The position numbers and the translations under genes were made by a program. From positions 276,660 to 340,659 of the forward strand of contig NZ_CAMYIV010000005.1 in NCBI RefSeq assembly GCF_947258575.1: a stretch of DNA of 64,000 nucleotides, written 5' to 3'. This DNA is from an uncultured Alcanivorax sp. (GTDB taxonomy: Bacteria > Pseudomonadota > Gammaproteobacteria > Pseudomonadales > Alcanivoracaceae). Positions 8,126-17,528 of the stretch are shown piece by piece. Under the pieces are notes generated by a model, which saw only the letters and a program-made list of their open reading frames with translations, had not been told where the DNA came from and did not search any database. Within the stretch, counting starts at the first letter, position 1. Every line of letters begins with the position of its first letter.

Positions 8126-8737
8126 TTGAAGATTTTGATTGTGGACGATCATCAGCTGTTTGCTGATGCGTTAAGCATTACGCTCAAGCATGCCTATGCA
8201 GAGGCGAGTATTACCACTTGCGAGCAGCCAAAGTGGTTGCTGGATAATCGCCAATTATTACCAGAGTATAATCTCGTGATTCTTGATCAGGCCATGCCTG
8301 ATCTGGATGGGCTTACCCTGTGGAGCTTGATTGGCCGCCTGATGGGCGAGGCTAAAGTGCTGGTGTGTTCTGGCTCTGCCACAGAAACCACCGTGCGCCG
8401 GGCCGTGCAGTTGAAGGTCAATGGCTTCGTGGACAAAAGTGAATCGGTAGAACAGATCCTGTTTGCCATTCGTGAAGTCATGACTGGCCGTAGCTATTTT
8501 TCTGAATCCTTCCGGCTGATGGCTGGCTCTGGCCCGGAAGAAGCGCTCACCCTCACTCGTCAGCAACTTGCCATTCTGGCCATGCTTCAGGAAGGCCATG
8601 GCAACAAGGAAATCGCCCGCCAGCTGTTTGTCAGCGTGAACACCATCAAGACTCACCTGCGCCTGCTTTACGAAAAAATGGATGTGGCCAACCGCACTGC
8701 CTGTATCGAAAAAGCCCGCCAGATGGGGCTGCTTTAG
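8126..8737 (+). CDS. NarL/FixJ-type response regulator with LuxR DNA-binding domain
   Basis: The 203-residue protein has a receiver domain (MKILIVDDHQLF at the start, phospho-acceptor Asp54 in VILDQAMPDLDG, conserved Lys near 105 in GFVDKSE). A LuxR helix-turn-helix follows at about 142-200 (EIARQLFVSVNTIKTHLRLLYEKM). The start is TTG 8126, which places the receiver motif exactly at the N-terminus; ribosome-site matching is weak. It converges on the hybrid kinase at 8734 with their stop codons sharing bases, so the two are probable partners. Confidence 0.9.
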   Translation: MKILIVDDHQLFADALSITLKHAYAEASITTCEQPKWLLDNRQLLPEYNLVILDQAMPDLDGLTLWSLIGRLMGEAKVLVCSGSATETTVRRAVQLKVNGFVDKSESVEQILFAIREVMTGRSYFSESFRLMAGSGPEEALTLTRQQLAILAMLQEGHGNKEIARQLFVSVNTIKTHLRLLYEKMDVANRTACIEKARQMGLL

Positions 8738-10473
8738 GCTGCGCTGCTGGGCGCCAGCATCTCTTCCAGTTTTGCGGTCAGCGCATCTGCTGCCACCGGC
8801 TTGAAAAGCACATCGATGTCATCCGGCAGAGTCTGGATAAAATCCGGATTGGTGTTGCCGGTAATGATGAGTGTTGGCACGGGCTGACGAAATAAGGCGG
8901 TGACAGCTTCGATCACCGAGCCAGCATTGGTATGCGGCCCAATCTGATCATCGGTGATCACCACTGATGGCGGTGAGCCGCGCTCTTTCAATGCCTGCAT
9001 GGCCGGTTCCAGTGAATGGTGAGCAGATACCGTTGCGCCCAAACTGCCCAGCAGGCCGCTCAGGGCTTCCGTGACGCGTTTGTCATCATCTATCAACAGC
9101 ACTGTCAGTGTTTCAAACAGCGGCAGCGCATTGACCACGTTGTCAGCGGGCGGCGGCAGGCAGGTGGCCGCCGCCGGTAACGTCAAGGTGAAGGTGGTGC
9201 CTTCCCCCTTCCGAGACCGCATTTGCACCGGGATCTCGCACAGGGCACCCAGCCGGCTGACAATGGCCAAGCCCAACCCCAGTCCGTTCTGGATCGAACG
9301 TTGGTCATTGTCTATCTGCATGAATTCCTCAAACACGTCAGACTGGTAAATGTCGTCAATGCCGATGCCGGTATCCTCGATGTCCAGCAACAATTGTTTG
9401 TCTTGCTGCCGGGCGACGATACGAATGTGCCCCTGTTCGGTGTACTTGAGGGCATTACTGATCAGGTTGCGAACAATACGGGCGAACATGATGCCATCGG
9501 TGAAAATGTGCTGGCCGGCCAGGTTTTCGGTGACCACCGTCAGTTGCTTGGCGCTTGCCTGGGGGCGTACCTCATCAAGGATCGGCTGCAGGGTATCGAG
9601 CAGATTGATAATACGCTTACGCGGTTTCAGTCGCTGTGACTGCAAGCGTGACAGCATGAGCAAGTGCCCCAGCAGTTCATTGCAGGAGGCAATGGCGGTA
9701 TCCAGTTTGGCGACGATCTCGGGTTGTGGGGCGGCATTGTTCTTCAGCATGGCGGCATACAAGGTGGCCGCCTGCAGCGGTTGCCTCAGATCGTGGCTAG
9801 CCGCAGCGAGAAAGCGGGTCTTGCTTTCGCTGGCCTTGCTGGCCCGTTCACTGGCCTGCTCGGCTTCAATGCGCAGGGCAATGGTGCTGATTTGTGAGCG
9901 GTGGATGTAAAGGCTGAACAGCGCCATGAAAATAAGATTGATTAGCGGGATCATTTTGATGATCCCGGGTGCTTCCGGTACGTAAACCAGAATAAAGGCC
10001 AGCCAGGCCAGATAGACCGGAGTAATGAAGCCGATAAAAATATCTGGATAGACCCCCATGGACACGGACGGAATCGAGGTGGCCACCGACAGGATAACCA
10101 GACAGGTCAGCAGGGTTACCGGCGTGGCCCCTTGCAGAAAGAGATAAGGGAAACTTGACCAGAGCATCGCCCAGATCACGGCCAGGTAGAGGTTTAGTCG
10201 ATGCCATTTTCGGGTTTTAGGCGCTTCGTGTTCCCGATGGGCGCTGTAAAACCGGATCAGGAAAAGCGATTGTGCTGCGACACAAAGCAGCACGGTATAC
10301 CAGCCGATAAAGGGCGGTTCGGTACGCATCTCCAGAAAAAATAATGGCAGTGCCGCCGCAATAAAAAACGACAGCACCATGCGTGACCCCACCTCTTCCA
10401 TGAACAGGTTGTGGCGCTCCTGAAGGATGCGTTCGCGGTTTTCCGTCACCGCACGACGAAGGGTTTCTGGCAT
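8734..10473 (-). CDS. Membrane hybrid sensor histidine kinase
   Basis: The 579-residue protein starts with a membrane region of about six hydrophobic helices (roughly residues 30-190) and no obvious periplasmic sensor domain. It continues with a HisKA domain holding His227 in FLAAASHDLRQPLQAA, a HATPase domain (NALKYTEQGHI, DTGIGI and GLGLAIV motifs) and a C-terminal receiver (VLLIDDDKRV, acceptor in VVITDDQIG). The likely role is an inner-membrane kinase relaying phosphate to the LuxR-type regulator encoded convergently. The signal is unknown. The divergent neighbour is the lipoprotein at 10635. Confidence 0.9.
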   Translation of the reverse strand: MPETLRRAVTENRERILQERHNLFMEEVGSRMVLSFFIAAALPLFFLEMRTEPPFIGWYTVLLCVAAQSLFLIRFYSAHREHEAPKTRKWHRLNLYLAVIWAMLWSSFPYLFLQGATPVTLLTCLVILSVATSIPSVSMGVYPDIFIGFITPVYLAWLAFILVYVPEAPGIIKMIPLINLIFMALFSLYIHRSQISTIALRIEAEQASERASKASESKTRFLAAASHDLRQPLQAATLYAAMLKNNAAPQPEIVAKLDTAIASCNELLGHLLMLSRLQSQRLKPRKRIINLLDTLQPILDEVRPQASAKQLTVVTENLAGQHIFTDGIMFARIVRNLISNALKYTEQGHIRIVARQQDKQLLLDIEDTGIGIDDIYQSDVFEEFMQIDNDQRSIQNGLGLGLAIVSRLGALCEIPVQMRSRKGEGTTFTLTLPAAATCLPPPADNVVNALPLFETLTVLLIDDDKRVTEALSGLLGSLGATVSAHHSLEPAMQALKERGSPPSVVITDDQIGPHTNAGSVIEAVTALFRQPVPTLIITGNTNPDFIQTLPDDIDVLFKPVAADALTAKLEEMLAPSSAA

Positions 10474-10634
10474 GGCTGGCAGGTTTGTAAAATGACGACT
10501 ACCAGTCTAGCCCGATTATGACGGCGTGTAAGTGTCCCCCGGTGAAATTCACCCATCAGGGTGAAGAAGCGGCGTTCCCCCCGATGCTCTAATGAGCCTC
10601 TCTCTGGGATGAGTCACTAATCGGGGTAAACGTA

Positions 10635-12179
10635 ATGATCAACAAGCAACTCACTCAACTGGCTGCCGCCATCGGCGTGGCCACCATGATGACCGCCTGT
10701 GGTGGCGGTTCTTCCAGCTCTGGCGGCGGTGGCACCACCGTGGCAGAAGGGGGCAATGGCTTTGTGGTATTTCCTGCGGCTGAAAGCGCCGGCGCCATTG
10801 CGGTGCTCCGTGCCACGGCAAGGGCGGCGCTTCCCACGGAATACCTTTACAAAACGGACGGTACCCCTGCCGGCACCAGCAAGATTGTTGATGACAATAA
10901 CAACGGTTTTGAAGTGGGTCGTTTCGGCGGTGGTTACATGGCGGAGCTAGACGGCACGTTCTACTTTGCAGGCAAGGACAGCAACGGCGATGTGGAGCTG
11001 TGGGCCACCGACGGCACCGGCGCGGGCACCGAGCGTGTGGCGGACATCTATCCCAATGGCAACGGTCAGCCGCACAATATGGTGCCGGCGGCTGGAAAAT
11101 TGTTTATGAATGCTGTGGTGGATCAGTTTGGCCGCGAGCTGGTGGTTTTCGACCCCGTTACTAATGACTCAGTAGTGTTGTCGTCAAATATTAACGGCAA
11201 CCCGACCAGCAATACGGCGCCTGAGTCCCTGACCCCGGTGGATGGCGGCCTGTTCTTCTTTGATCAGCCTGCCGGCGATGTCTACTTCACCGATGGTACC
11301 ACGGCAGGAACCGCGAAGATCGCCACCAATAACGACACCATCATCGGCGGCTCTCTGACGAAATACCCGCAACTGATTGGCGATGATGATTGGTTGGGTT
11401 ATAACGGCAAGCTGCTGTTTACCGGGCGTTTTAACGCCACCGATGCAGAAACTCGTCTGTACGAGCTGGATCAAGATGGCAATATCGAGGAAGTAGCCTT
11501 TGATGATGGTGGCAGCACGGTACGGCTCGATATTACTGAGAATGTGGTAATCAGCAACGGCAAGGTGTATTTCGTTGCGGATAAGGGAACCAACACCACA
11601 GACCTGAATATCTTCGAGTATGACGGCAGCACGGTAACCAACCTGACCGCCAGCGAAGCGAATAAGCCTTATGAAGATCGGCTGGTAGGCACCTCACTGG
11701 GTGTGTTTATGTACGTGGAGCAAGCCGGGGTAACCCCGTATCTGCTGCGCATCGATAACACCAGTGGCACTGCAGAAATTGATCCGGCAGTGCGTAGCAC
11801 GGGAGATTATTCCTTCTCTGATGTTGAAGCCTGGACCATGGTGGAGGCTAACGGTACCGTGTTCTTTGCGGCGGATACCGAGGGCGCCGGTGGCAGTGAT
11901 TTCGGTACCGAACTGTGGAAGACCGATGGCACCTCGCAGGGGACGGAGCTGGTCAAGGATATCAATGATACTGCGGCGGGTGCAGGTTCGGAGCCTTTCC
12001 CGCTGGCGTTTATGTATCAGGTGCCTCCCACCGTGAATGGTGAGCTGGGCAACAAGTACCTGTTCATTGCGAATGATGGCAGTTCAGGCTTGGAGCCTTG
12101 GGTGTCCGATGGTTCGGCCACGGGCACGGTTATCCTCAAGGATATCAGCGCTGGAGCGGGTAGCAGCGTGATCGACTGA
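10635..12179 (+). CDS. Lipoprotein with repeated ELWxTDGTxxGT segments
   Basis: The 514-residue protein begins with a lipoprotein signal (MINKQLTQLAAAIGVATMMT followed by ACGGGSSSS, lipid-attachment Cys near 22). A Gly/Ser linker follows. The body carries at least five degenerate repeats of the TDGTxxGT type: YLYKTDGTPAGT, ELWATDGTGAGT, VYFTDGTTAGT, ELWKTDGTSQGT and EPWVSDGSATGT. Such repeats occur in propeller-like extracellular proteins of unknown role. The protein is probably anchored to the outer membrane. It is divergent from the hybrid kinase. I do not recognise a specific function. Confidence 0.75.
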   Translation: MINKQLTQLAAAIGVATMMTACGGGSSSSGGGGTTVAEGGNGFVVFPAAESAGAIAVLRATARAALPTEYLYKTDGTPAGTSKIVDDNNNGFEVGRFGGGYMAELDGTFYFAGKDSNGDVELWATDGTGAGTERVADIYPNGNGQPHNMVPAAGKLFMNAVVDQFGRELVVFDPVTNDSVVLSSNINGNPTSNTAPESLTPVDGGLFFFDQPAGDVYFTDGTTAGTAKIATNNDTIIGGSLTKYPQLIGDDDWLGYNGKLLFTGRFNATDAETRLYELDQDGNIEEVAFDDGGSTVRLDITENVVISNGKVYFVADKGTNTTDLNIFEYDGSTVTNLTASEANKPYEDRLVGTSLGVFMYVEQAGVTPYLLRIDNTSGTAEIDPAVRSTGDYSFSDVEAWTMVEANGTVFFAADTEGAGGSDFGTELWKTDGTSQGTELVKDINDTAAGAGSEPFPLAFMYQVPPTVNGELGNKYLFIANDGSSGLEPWVSDGSATGTVILKDISAGAGSSVID

Positions 12180-12199
12180 TTCAGGTTGTGAGCAATATC

Positions 12200-12226
12200 A
12201 AAGCGGGCCTCTGGTCCGCTTTTTTT
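12200..12226 (+). terminator. Intrinsic terminator after the TDGT-repeat lipoprotein gene
   Basis: AAAGCGG (12200-12206) pairs with CCGCTTT (12216-12222) and is followed directly by a T run. It is about 20 bases past the stop codon. Confidence 0.85.
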
Positions 12227-12266
12227 ATGGGCAGGGCCTTGCTCCCAAGTGATTTTGCTAATGATG

Positions 12267-13202
12267 TTATTCGTTGTCGCTACAAATGTTTGAACCAGAA
12301 GTATCATGTTGCCAGATTGTGGCCAGGAAGGATCCGGACAAATTGTGCCAGATACTGAATAGCGCACCGGGTAGCGCGGCCATGGCACTGAAGTGCTTCA
12401 CCGCCAGAGCCACTCCCAGCCCGGAATTCTGCATGCCCACTTCAATGGCGAGGGTGCGGGCGCGCTTTTTATCCAGGCGCAACAGCCGTGCGATGCCGTA
12501 GCCGCTGGCCAGGCCGAGACCGTTGTGGGCCACCACCGCAATAAAGATGGCAATGCCTGCCTGGGCAATGCGTCCCTGGTTCAGTGCCACGATAATCCCG
12601 ATCACCACCACAATGGCCGCCACGGAAACCAGCGGAAAGACATCCCGCAGCGGTGCCAGCTGGCGGGCAAAGCGGGTGTTGAGAAAGCAGCCCACGGTCA
12701 CCGGCAGCAGCACGATTTGCAGCAATGAAATCAGCATGCCATCGATGGGCACCGGAATGCGCTCGCCTAGATACACCCAGGTCAGTAAAGGCGTGGCAAC
12801 CACCGCCACGAGGGTAGAGGCAAAGGTAATGGCCACGGACAGGGCCACATCCGCCCGCGCCAGATAGGCGATCACATTGGACGCAGTGCCGCCGGGGCAG
12901 GCGCCCACCAGTACCAGCCCCACCAGTAATTCCTGGGGCAGCTGCAGGGCGATGCCGATGGCAAAGGCGAGCAATGGCATCAGGCTGTACTGCAGCAGCA
13001 GCCCCAGGGCGATAATTCCCGGCTGGCGCAGCACCCGCTGAAAATCCTCCCAGGTGAGCGACAGGCCCATGCCGAACATGATCAGCATGAGCAATGGCAC
13101 AATAGCGTCCTTGCCGCCGACCAGCAGGGCAGGTTGCCAGTAGGCCAGCAGGGAAAACAACAGGGCCCATAGCGGGAACAATTGGGTCATCCGGTTGAGC
13201 AT
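12267..13202 (-). CDS. BASS-family (bile acid:sodium symporter-like) transporter
   Basis: The 311-residue protein is almost entirely hydrophobic, with nine or ten predicted membrane helices. It has the family motifs GACPGGTASNVIAYLARAD (about 100-118) and EVGMQNSGLGVALAVKHF (about 252-269), which form the sodium and substrate site. BASS transporters move organic anions such as bile acids, pyruvate or pantoate with sodium; the substrate here is unknown. It lies 84 bp downstream of the GntR gene on the same strand, so it may belong to the allophanate hydrolase/GntR group. A hydrophilic C-terminal tail (HDTSGSNICSDNE) is unusual. Confidence 0.88.
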   Translation of the reverse strand: MLNRMTQLFPLWALLFSLLAYWQPALLVGGKDAIVPLLMLIMFGMGLSLTWEDFQRVLRQPGIIALGLLLQYSLMPLLAFAIGIALQLPQELLVGLVLVGACPGGTASNVIAYLARADVALSVAITFASTLVAVVATPLLTWVYLGERIPVPIDGMLISLLQIVLLPVTVGCFLNTRFARQLAPLRDVFPLVSVAAIVVVIGIIVALNQGRIAQAGIAIFIAVVAHNGLGLASGYGIARLLRLDKKRARTLAIEVGMQNSGLGVALAVKHFSAMAALPGALFSIWHNLSGSFLATIWQHDTSGSNICSDNE

Positions 13203-13286
13203 TGTGGTCGCCTGTCAGTGTGCAAGGCGGCCAGTGTAAGCTGACTAGGGTATCGACGCACAGGAGCAACCCGTGAAAGCGGTGAT

Positions 13287-14063
13287 TCAGGAAGAGCTAT
13301 CCGGCTGTGGTATTGCGGCGGTAGTGGCCCCTCCCCTATGAATATGGCTTCTGATTGCAGCAGTGTTCTGATTGTTAGCATGGGCTTCCTGCAGCATGTG
13401 CAGGGTAATGTTGCGGACGGCATGTCGGGAGGATTCGATGTGGCTCTGCAGATGATGCTTGGCATCTTCAGCCTGGCCATTCTCAACGGCCTTGAGGATG
13501 GCGGCGTGTTCGTCATAGGTGGCCGCAATGCGGTCTTGCTGGGTGAAATCCAGGCGCCGGATGATACGCAGTCGTTCGGTAAGATCCTGATGAATGCGTT
13601 CCATTTCCCGGTTGCCCGCGGCGGCGACAAGTTGGCCGTGGAAGTTCTCGTCCATGACGGCGACGGCAGGGCCGTCCGTCAGTCTTTCGATGGGTGAGAG
13701 GCTCCATTGTTGCATCAGTTGCTGCAGCGTTTGGTTTGCTGCAGCTCCCCTTGGGAGCTTGCAGAGGGTGTCCACTGCCGCGCATTCGAGAGCGGTGCGG
13801 ACACCGTAGAGTTCTTCGAAATAGCGAAAATCAAACGGTTTCACCTGCCAGCCGCTGCGGAACAGGACATCCACATACGATTCACGCTGCAAGCGAAACA
13901 ACGCTTCGCGAACGGGTGTGCGTGAGGAGCCCATTTTTTCGGCTATGTGGTTTTCGGTGAAACGGTCTCCGGGCAGCAGACGAAAATCAAAGATATCTTG
14001 CTTGAGCCGGGCATAGATCTGTTCTGACAGGCTAGGTTGTCTGTTACTGGGAGATAGAGTCAT
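13287..14063 (-). CDS. GntR-family regulator (FCD/FadR subfamily)
   Basis: The 258-residue protein has an N-terminal winged helix-turn-helix (about 12-75: YARLKQDIFDFRLLPGDRF, ENHIAEKMGSSRTPVREAL) and a C-terminal helical FCD ligand domain (about 85-220) of the type that binds carboxylates with a metal. ATG 14061-14063 is chosen because GGAAACAACGTC precedes it; the longer frame to 14180 would overlap the allophanate hydrolase gene. Lying 40 bp behind that gene on the same strand, it probably regulates it, and TTGTACACAA near the atzF promoter is a plausible operator. Confidence 0.88.
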   Translation of the reverse strand: MTLSPSNRQPSLSEQIYARLKQDIFDFRLLPGDRFTENHIAEKMGSSRTPVREALFRLQRESYVDVLFRSGWQVKPFDFRYFEELYGVRTALECAAVDTLCKLPRGAAANQTLQQLMQQWSLSPIERLTDGPAVAVMDENFHGQLVAAAGNREMERIHQDLTERLRIIRRLDFTQQDRIAATYDEHAAILKAVENGQAEDAKHHLQSHIESSRHAVRNITLHMLQEAHANNQNTAAIRSHIHRGGATTAAIPQPDSSS

Positions 14064-14103
14064 GACGTTGTTTCCATCGGTTTCACTCTGTAGCGGGCCG
14101 TCT

Positions 14104-15894
14104 TTATCGAGAAGCGGTCTGATGGAGTGAAGCACTGTAGTGTCTCCACCCGCCCAGTTCGGTAATGTCGGTGGCGTCATCGATGGCCCAGGGCTCGCAG
14201 ATAAAGCCCTTCACCCAGCGGCCATCCACGGTTTCCAGGCTGCCGATGCCCAGCGGGGCGGGAATCAGGCCGACAAAGCTGCCGAAGTGTTCGATCGGCA
14301 TTTGCCACAGTTCGATGGGAATGCTGGCGCCGCCGTCCTTTTCATTGCGGATCAGGCCGGGCTTGGGAGGTACCGTGTTGGCCAGGGCGTAGAGGCGGTA
14401 GCAGGGTGCGGTGTGAGTGGCTTCCAGCAGCACCGCGTCACGCTCGGTGAGCTGGCTGTTGAGTGGCATGCCGGTGAGGTGGGCGCCGACTACGGCCACG
14501 GTGATGGTGTTGTCATCGTCAATGGTGGTGGGTGTTTGCGGCGCGGGCAGATCCAGTCCGGTGGCGCCGGCCTGCCAGGGCTGGTGTTGTTGCCAGCGTT
14601 GTCCGAATTCGGCCAGGGCATGGTCGTTCCAGGCCGGGGCGATCAGGGTGACGCCCCCGGGCAGACCGTCATCCCGAAAGCCGCCGGGTAAGGCCAGCGC
14701 ACACAGGTCCAGCAGATTGACGAAGTTGGTCCAGGTGCCCAGTTGGCTGTTCAGGGTGATGGGGTCGTCGCGCACTGCGTCGCGGGTGTAGATCCCCGGC
14801 GCCGTGGGCAGGAGTAACGCATCTACCTCCGCCAGCAGGGTGTCGGACTGGCGCTTGAGTTCGGCCAGCCGGTATTGGGCACGGAAACTGTCAACGGCGC
14901 TGAGTTGTGCGGCCGGTTCGAGGATGTCGCGAATGACCGGCAGTACTGCGTCCGGCTGCCTGTGCAGCAGGGCTTCGGTGACGGTGAAACGCTCGGCGAC
15001 CCAGGGCCCCTGATAGAGCAGGGCGGCAGCATCCTGCAGCACCATGGTGTCCACGGTAACCAGTTCGGCAATGCGGCTGAGGCTTTCCAGTTGCTGTTCC
15101 CAGAGCGCTTTCGCCCGGGTATCACCGAACCAGGGCAGGTCCCTGGGGATGCCCAGTCGGGGGCGAGGCGGCAGCCTGGTGTTCTGGCGCGACGGTGCCT
15201 GGCGACAGTAGGCATCGGCGCTATCGAACTGGCCGATGATGCGGTAAACGCTCTGGGCGTCTTCTACGTTCAGCGCAAAGACGCTGACACAGTCCAGTGT
15301 TCGACAGGCTGGCACCACACCTTTGGTACTGGCGGCACCGCGGGTGGGTTTCAGGCCCACGGTATTGGTGAAGGCAGCGGGAATTCGCCCGGAGCCAGCG
15401 GTGTCGGTACCCAGGGAGAAAGGCACCAGCCCCAGGCTGACACTGACAGCGGAGCCGGAACTGGAGCCGCCGCTGAGGTAGTCGGGGTTGAAAGGGTTGG
15501 GTACCTCACCGTAAGGGGAGCGGGTGCCAACCAGGCCGGTGGCGAACTGATCCAGGTTGGTTTTGCCCACCACAATGGCGCCGGCCTCGCGCAGAAGTCT
15601 GACCACGGTGGCGTCTTCCTGCGGGATGTAGGCAAAGGCGGGGCAGGCGGCGGTGGTGGGAATGCCGGCCACATCGATATTGTCCTTCACCGCAAAAGGC
15701 ACGCCGTATAAAGGCAGATCCGGGTCGGTCAGGGCATTGGCCTGGGCAAGCAGAGAGGACTCGTCCAGCAGGTGAATCCACAGGGCGCGCTCGCTGTCGT
15801 GCAGCAGTGTCGCCAGTTGTTTCATGGCCTGTACCGGGGTGAGGTCACCGCTGCGGTAGGCCGCCTGCCATTGTTGAAGAGTCCAGCCAATCAT
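14104..15894 (-). CDS. atzF: Allophanate hydrolase
   Basis: The 596-residue protein has an N-terminal amidase-signature domain and a C-terminal domain typical of allophanate hydrolases (about 465-590). The catalytic triad is visible as Lys70 (FAVKDNID), Ser144 in SGGSSSGSA and Ser168 in DTAGSGRIP, with the same spacing as in AtzF. The enzyme converts allophanate to ammonia and carbon dioxide, the second step of ATP-dependent urea degradation, and also serves pyrimidine and triazine breakdown. The usual partner, urea carboxylase, is not in this window. It is followed by a GntR regulator and a BASS transporter. Confidence 0.92.
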   Translation of the reverse strand: MIGWTLQQWQAAYRSGDLTPVQAMKQLATLLHDSERALWIHLLDESSLLAQANALTDPDLPLYGVPFAVKDNIDVAGIPTTAACPAFAYIPQEDATVVRLLREAGAIVVGKTNLDQFATGLVGTRSPYGEVPNPFNPDYLSGGSSSGSAVSVSLGLVPFSLGTDTAGSGRIPAAFTNTVGLKPTRGAASTKGVVPACRTLDCVSVFALNVEDAQSVYRIIGQFDSADAYCRQAPSRQNTRLPPRPRLGIPRDLPWFGDTRAKALWEQQLESLSRIAELVTVDTMVLQDAAALLYQGPWVAERFTVTEALLHRQPDAVLPVIRDILEPAAQLSAVDSFRAQYRLAELKRQSDTLLAEVDALLLPTAPGIYTRDAVRDDPITLNSQLGTWTNFVNLLDLCALALPGGFRDDGLPGGVTLIAPAWNDHALAEFGQRWQQHQPWQAGATGLDLPAPQTPTTIDDDNTITVAVVGAHLTGMPLNSQLTERDAVLLEATHTAPCYRLYALANTVPPKPGLIRNEKDGGASIPIELWQMPIEHFGSFVGLIPAPLGIGSLETVDGRWVKGFICEPWAIDDATDITELGGWRHYSASLHQTASR

Positions 15895-16203
15895 TCGTTA
15901 GCACACCTGGTTGTACACAAGTTGGTATGCGGACTTGTGCAAAGGCGGTGCCAAACGAATGGAAATAATTTAAGTGATTGTTTTTACAAAAATTAAATCT
16001 CTGAGGGCTGACGTTATCGGCGGCAGCCGTCAGGCTGGTATGCGCCACGCTGATGCAGCTGCGCTGTAAGAGTGCAAAAGGTTGCGTTGCGGTTTGGCAC
16101 TGCTATTGCCGGCAACGATGGCGGGAAAAGGGCTGTGCTATTTCCGCTTTTGGCCGCGTTTTGACAGAGTTGATAAGGAAGTCGGATCCAACAGGAGGCG
16201 TGC
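15895..16203. other. Divergent region atzF / patatin gene
   Basis: This 309-bp gap holds the probable GntR operator at 15911-15920, an AT-rich stretch (15958-16003) suited to a promoter, and AGGAGG shortly before the patatin start. No credible gene is seen in it. Confidence 0.5.
15911..15920. promoter_or_regulatory. Probable GntR (FCD type) operator
   Basis: TTGTACACAA is a near-palindrome of the TTGTNNACAA kind bound by several FCD-type GntR regulators. It is 17 bp upstream of the atzF start, and ACTTGTGCAA about 13 bp further on repeats part of it in inverted form. Confidence 0.5.
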
Positions 16204-17052
16204 ATGTCTTCGCGAGCGCTGGTTGTGGAAGGAGGCGCCATGCGCGGTATTTTTGCCGCCGGGGTGCTGGATGCCTTTCTGGAAAATGAGTACCGGGAAT
16301 TCGATTTTGCGGTGGGCGTGTCCGCCGGCTCTACCAATCTGATTGGTTACCTGGCCGGGGATCATGGGCGCAGTCGGCGCATCATCACCGATCACGCCTG
16401 CCGGGCTGAGTTCATCAACTGGCAGCGTTTCATGAGCGGCGGTCATCTGTGTGACGTGCACTGGTTATGGCATCAATCCTTGCAGGATGTGCCGCTCAAT
16501 CTGGGCCGGCACTGGCAGTCGCAGACACCGCTATGGGTGGTAACCACGTCTGTGGAGGACGGTGCGCCCCGTTATCATCGGGCGACGCCGGATAACCTGA
16601 ATGAGATCATGACGGCGTCCTGTTCCATTCCTTTTGCTTACCGGCAATTCCCCACGGTGAACGGGCATCCCATGACTGATGGCGGGCTGGGCGATTCCAT
16701 TCCGGTGCGTTGGGCCTATGAGCAGGGCGCCAGGGATATCACCGTGGTGCTGTCGCGGCATCAGGGCTATCGCAAGAAACCCAGCGCGTTGACGCCGCTG
16801 CTGAAACCCTGGGTCAAGGATATGCCGGGTTTGTATGCGGGCATGCTCAAGCGCTCGCAAGCCTACAATGACGCGCTGGACTTTATTGATAATCCGCCGG
16901 CGGATTGTCGGCTAACCGTGATTGCGCCGGGCCGGGATTTTCCGGTGAGCCGCTTGACCACCAATGGGCAGAAGCTGGAGCAGGGCTATTGGCAAGGACA
17001 TCAGGCGGCGTCGGTGGCACTGGGCGAGCAGCCATTGGAAGCGGTGGGTTAA
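16204..17052 (+). CDS. Patatin-like phospholipase (YjjU type)
   Basis: The 282-residue protein has the patatin hydrolase landmarks: oxyanion loop EGGAMRG near residue 9, nucleophile elbow GVSAGS with Ser40, and the aspartate of the dyad in MTDGGLGDSIPV near 160. These proteins are serine acyl hydrolases acting on lipids or esters; the natural substrate of this cytosolic YjjU-like group is not settled. AGGAGG sits just before ATG 16204. It is followed by a GGTGGGTTA palindrome. Confidence 0.88.
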   Translation: MSSRALVVEGGAMRGIFAAGVLDAFLENEYREFDFAVGVSAGSTNLIGYLAGDHGRSRRIITDHACRAEFINWQRFMSGGHLCDVHWLWHQSLQDVPLNLGRHWQSQTPLWVVTTSVEDGAPRYHRATPDNLNEIMTASCSIPFAYRQFPTVNGHPMTDGGLGDSIPVRWAYEQGARDITVVLSRHQGYRKKPSALTPLLKPWVKDMPGLYAGMLKRSQAYNDALDFIDNPPADCRLTVIAPGRDFPVSRLTTNGQKLEQGYWQGHQAASVALGEQPLEAVG

Positions 17053-17054
17053 CT

Positions 17055-17088
17055 GGTGGGTTACGCCCTTCGGGCTAACCCACCCTAC
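17055..17088. repeat. GTAGGGTG-family intergenic palindrome
   Basis: GGTGGGTTA and TAACCCACC are inverted around CGCCCTTCGGGC, ending in CTAC. It belongs to the same loose family as the palindromes at 35087, 36192 and 50187, and lies three bases past the patatin stop codon. Confidence 0.6.
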
Positions 17089-17161
17089 ACCAGTCGGGTA
17101 AGGTCAGCGCAAGCGCGGCGCTTGCAACGCAGCCTGCGGCCTCGAAACCTGGCGGCTTTCC

Positions 17162-17189
17162 ATTATCAATTATTCATTATCAATTTTTA
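17162..17189. repeat. Heptad array, unit ATTATCA
   Basis: Four 7-bp units (ATTATCA, ATTATTC, ATTATCA, then a degenerate one) run from 17162 to 17189. They contain the stop codon and last codons of the gene on the minus strand that ends at 17170. No matching left arm is visible next to the patatin gene. Confidence 0.65.
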
Positions 17190-17511
17190 ATTGCCCTTCA
17201 CAGCGCCAGGTCCAGGCTTCCAGCTCAATGCGTTGAATCCCGCGATGATGATTATCCATCAGAAACACGCGCCGGTCTTTCAGGACTGCCCGGTTGCCGT
17301 CGGCTTTTTTGATGGCCTTGAACAGTTTCTTTTTGGCGTTGTTTTCGATCCAGGCGTCACTGAACAGCAGGCCCTGAAGTTTGCCGCCGGTTTCTATAGT
17401 AACGGTATCGCCGCCCCGGCAGTCGCTGGGTGCGTTTTCCAGAAGATAGACCTTGTCGGCCTGGCCGGCTGAGGCCAGTAATAACAGCGCGATACTTAGT
17501 AAGCTGCGCAT
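17170..17511 (-). CDS. Small exported protein of unknown function
   Basis: The 113-residue protein has a clear signal peptide (MRSLLSIALLLLASAGQA, cleavage near residue 18) and a basic, hydrophilic mature part with two cysteines (Cys31 in SDCRGGD, Cys104 in WRCEG) that could form a disulphide in the periplasm. I do not recognise the family. Its last residues, LKIDNE and the stop, are encoded by a heptad repeat array. It ends a same-strand series with the aldo/keto reductase, 17 bp upstream, so they may be co-transcribed. Confidence 0.7.
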   Translation of the reverse strand: MRSLLSIALLLLASAGQADKVYLLENAPSDCRGGDTVTIETGGKLQGLLFSDAWIENNAKKKLFKAIKKADGNRAVLKDRRVFLMDNHHRGIQRIELEAWTWRCEGQLKIDNE

Positions 17512-17528
17512 AGTGTTTCCTTTTTTTG

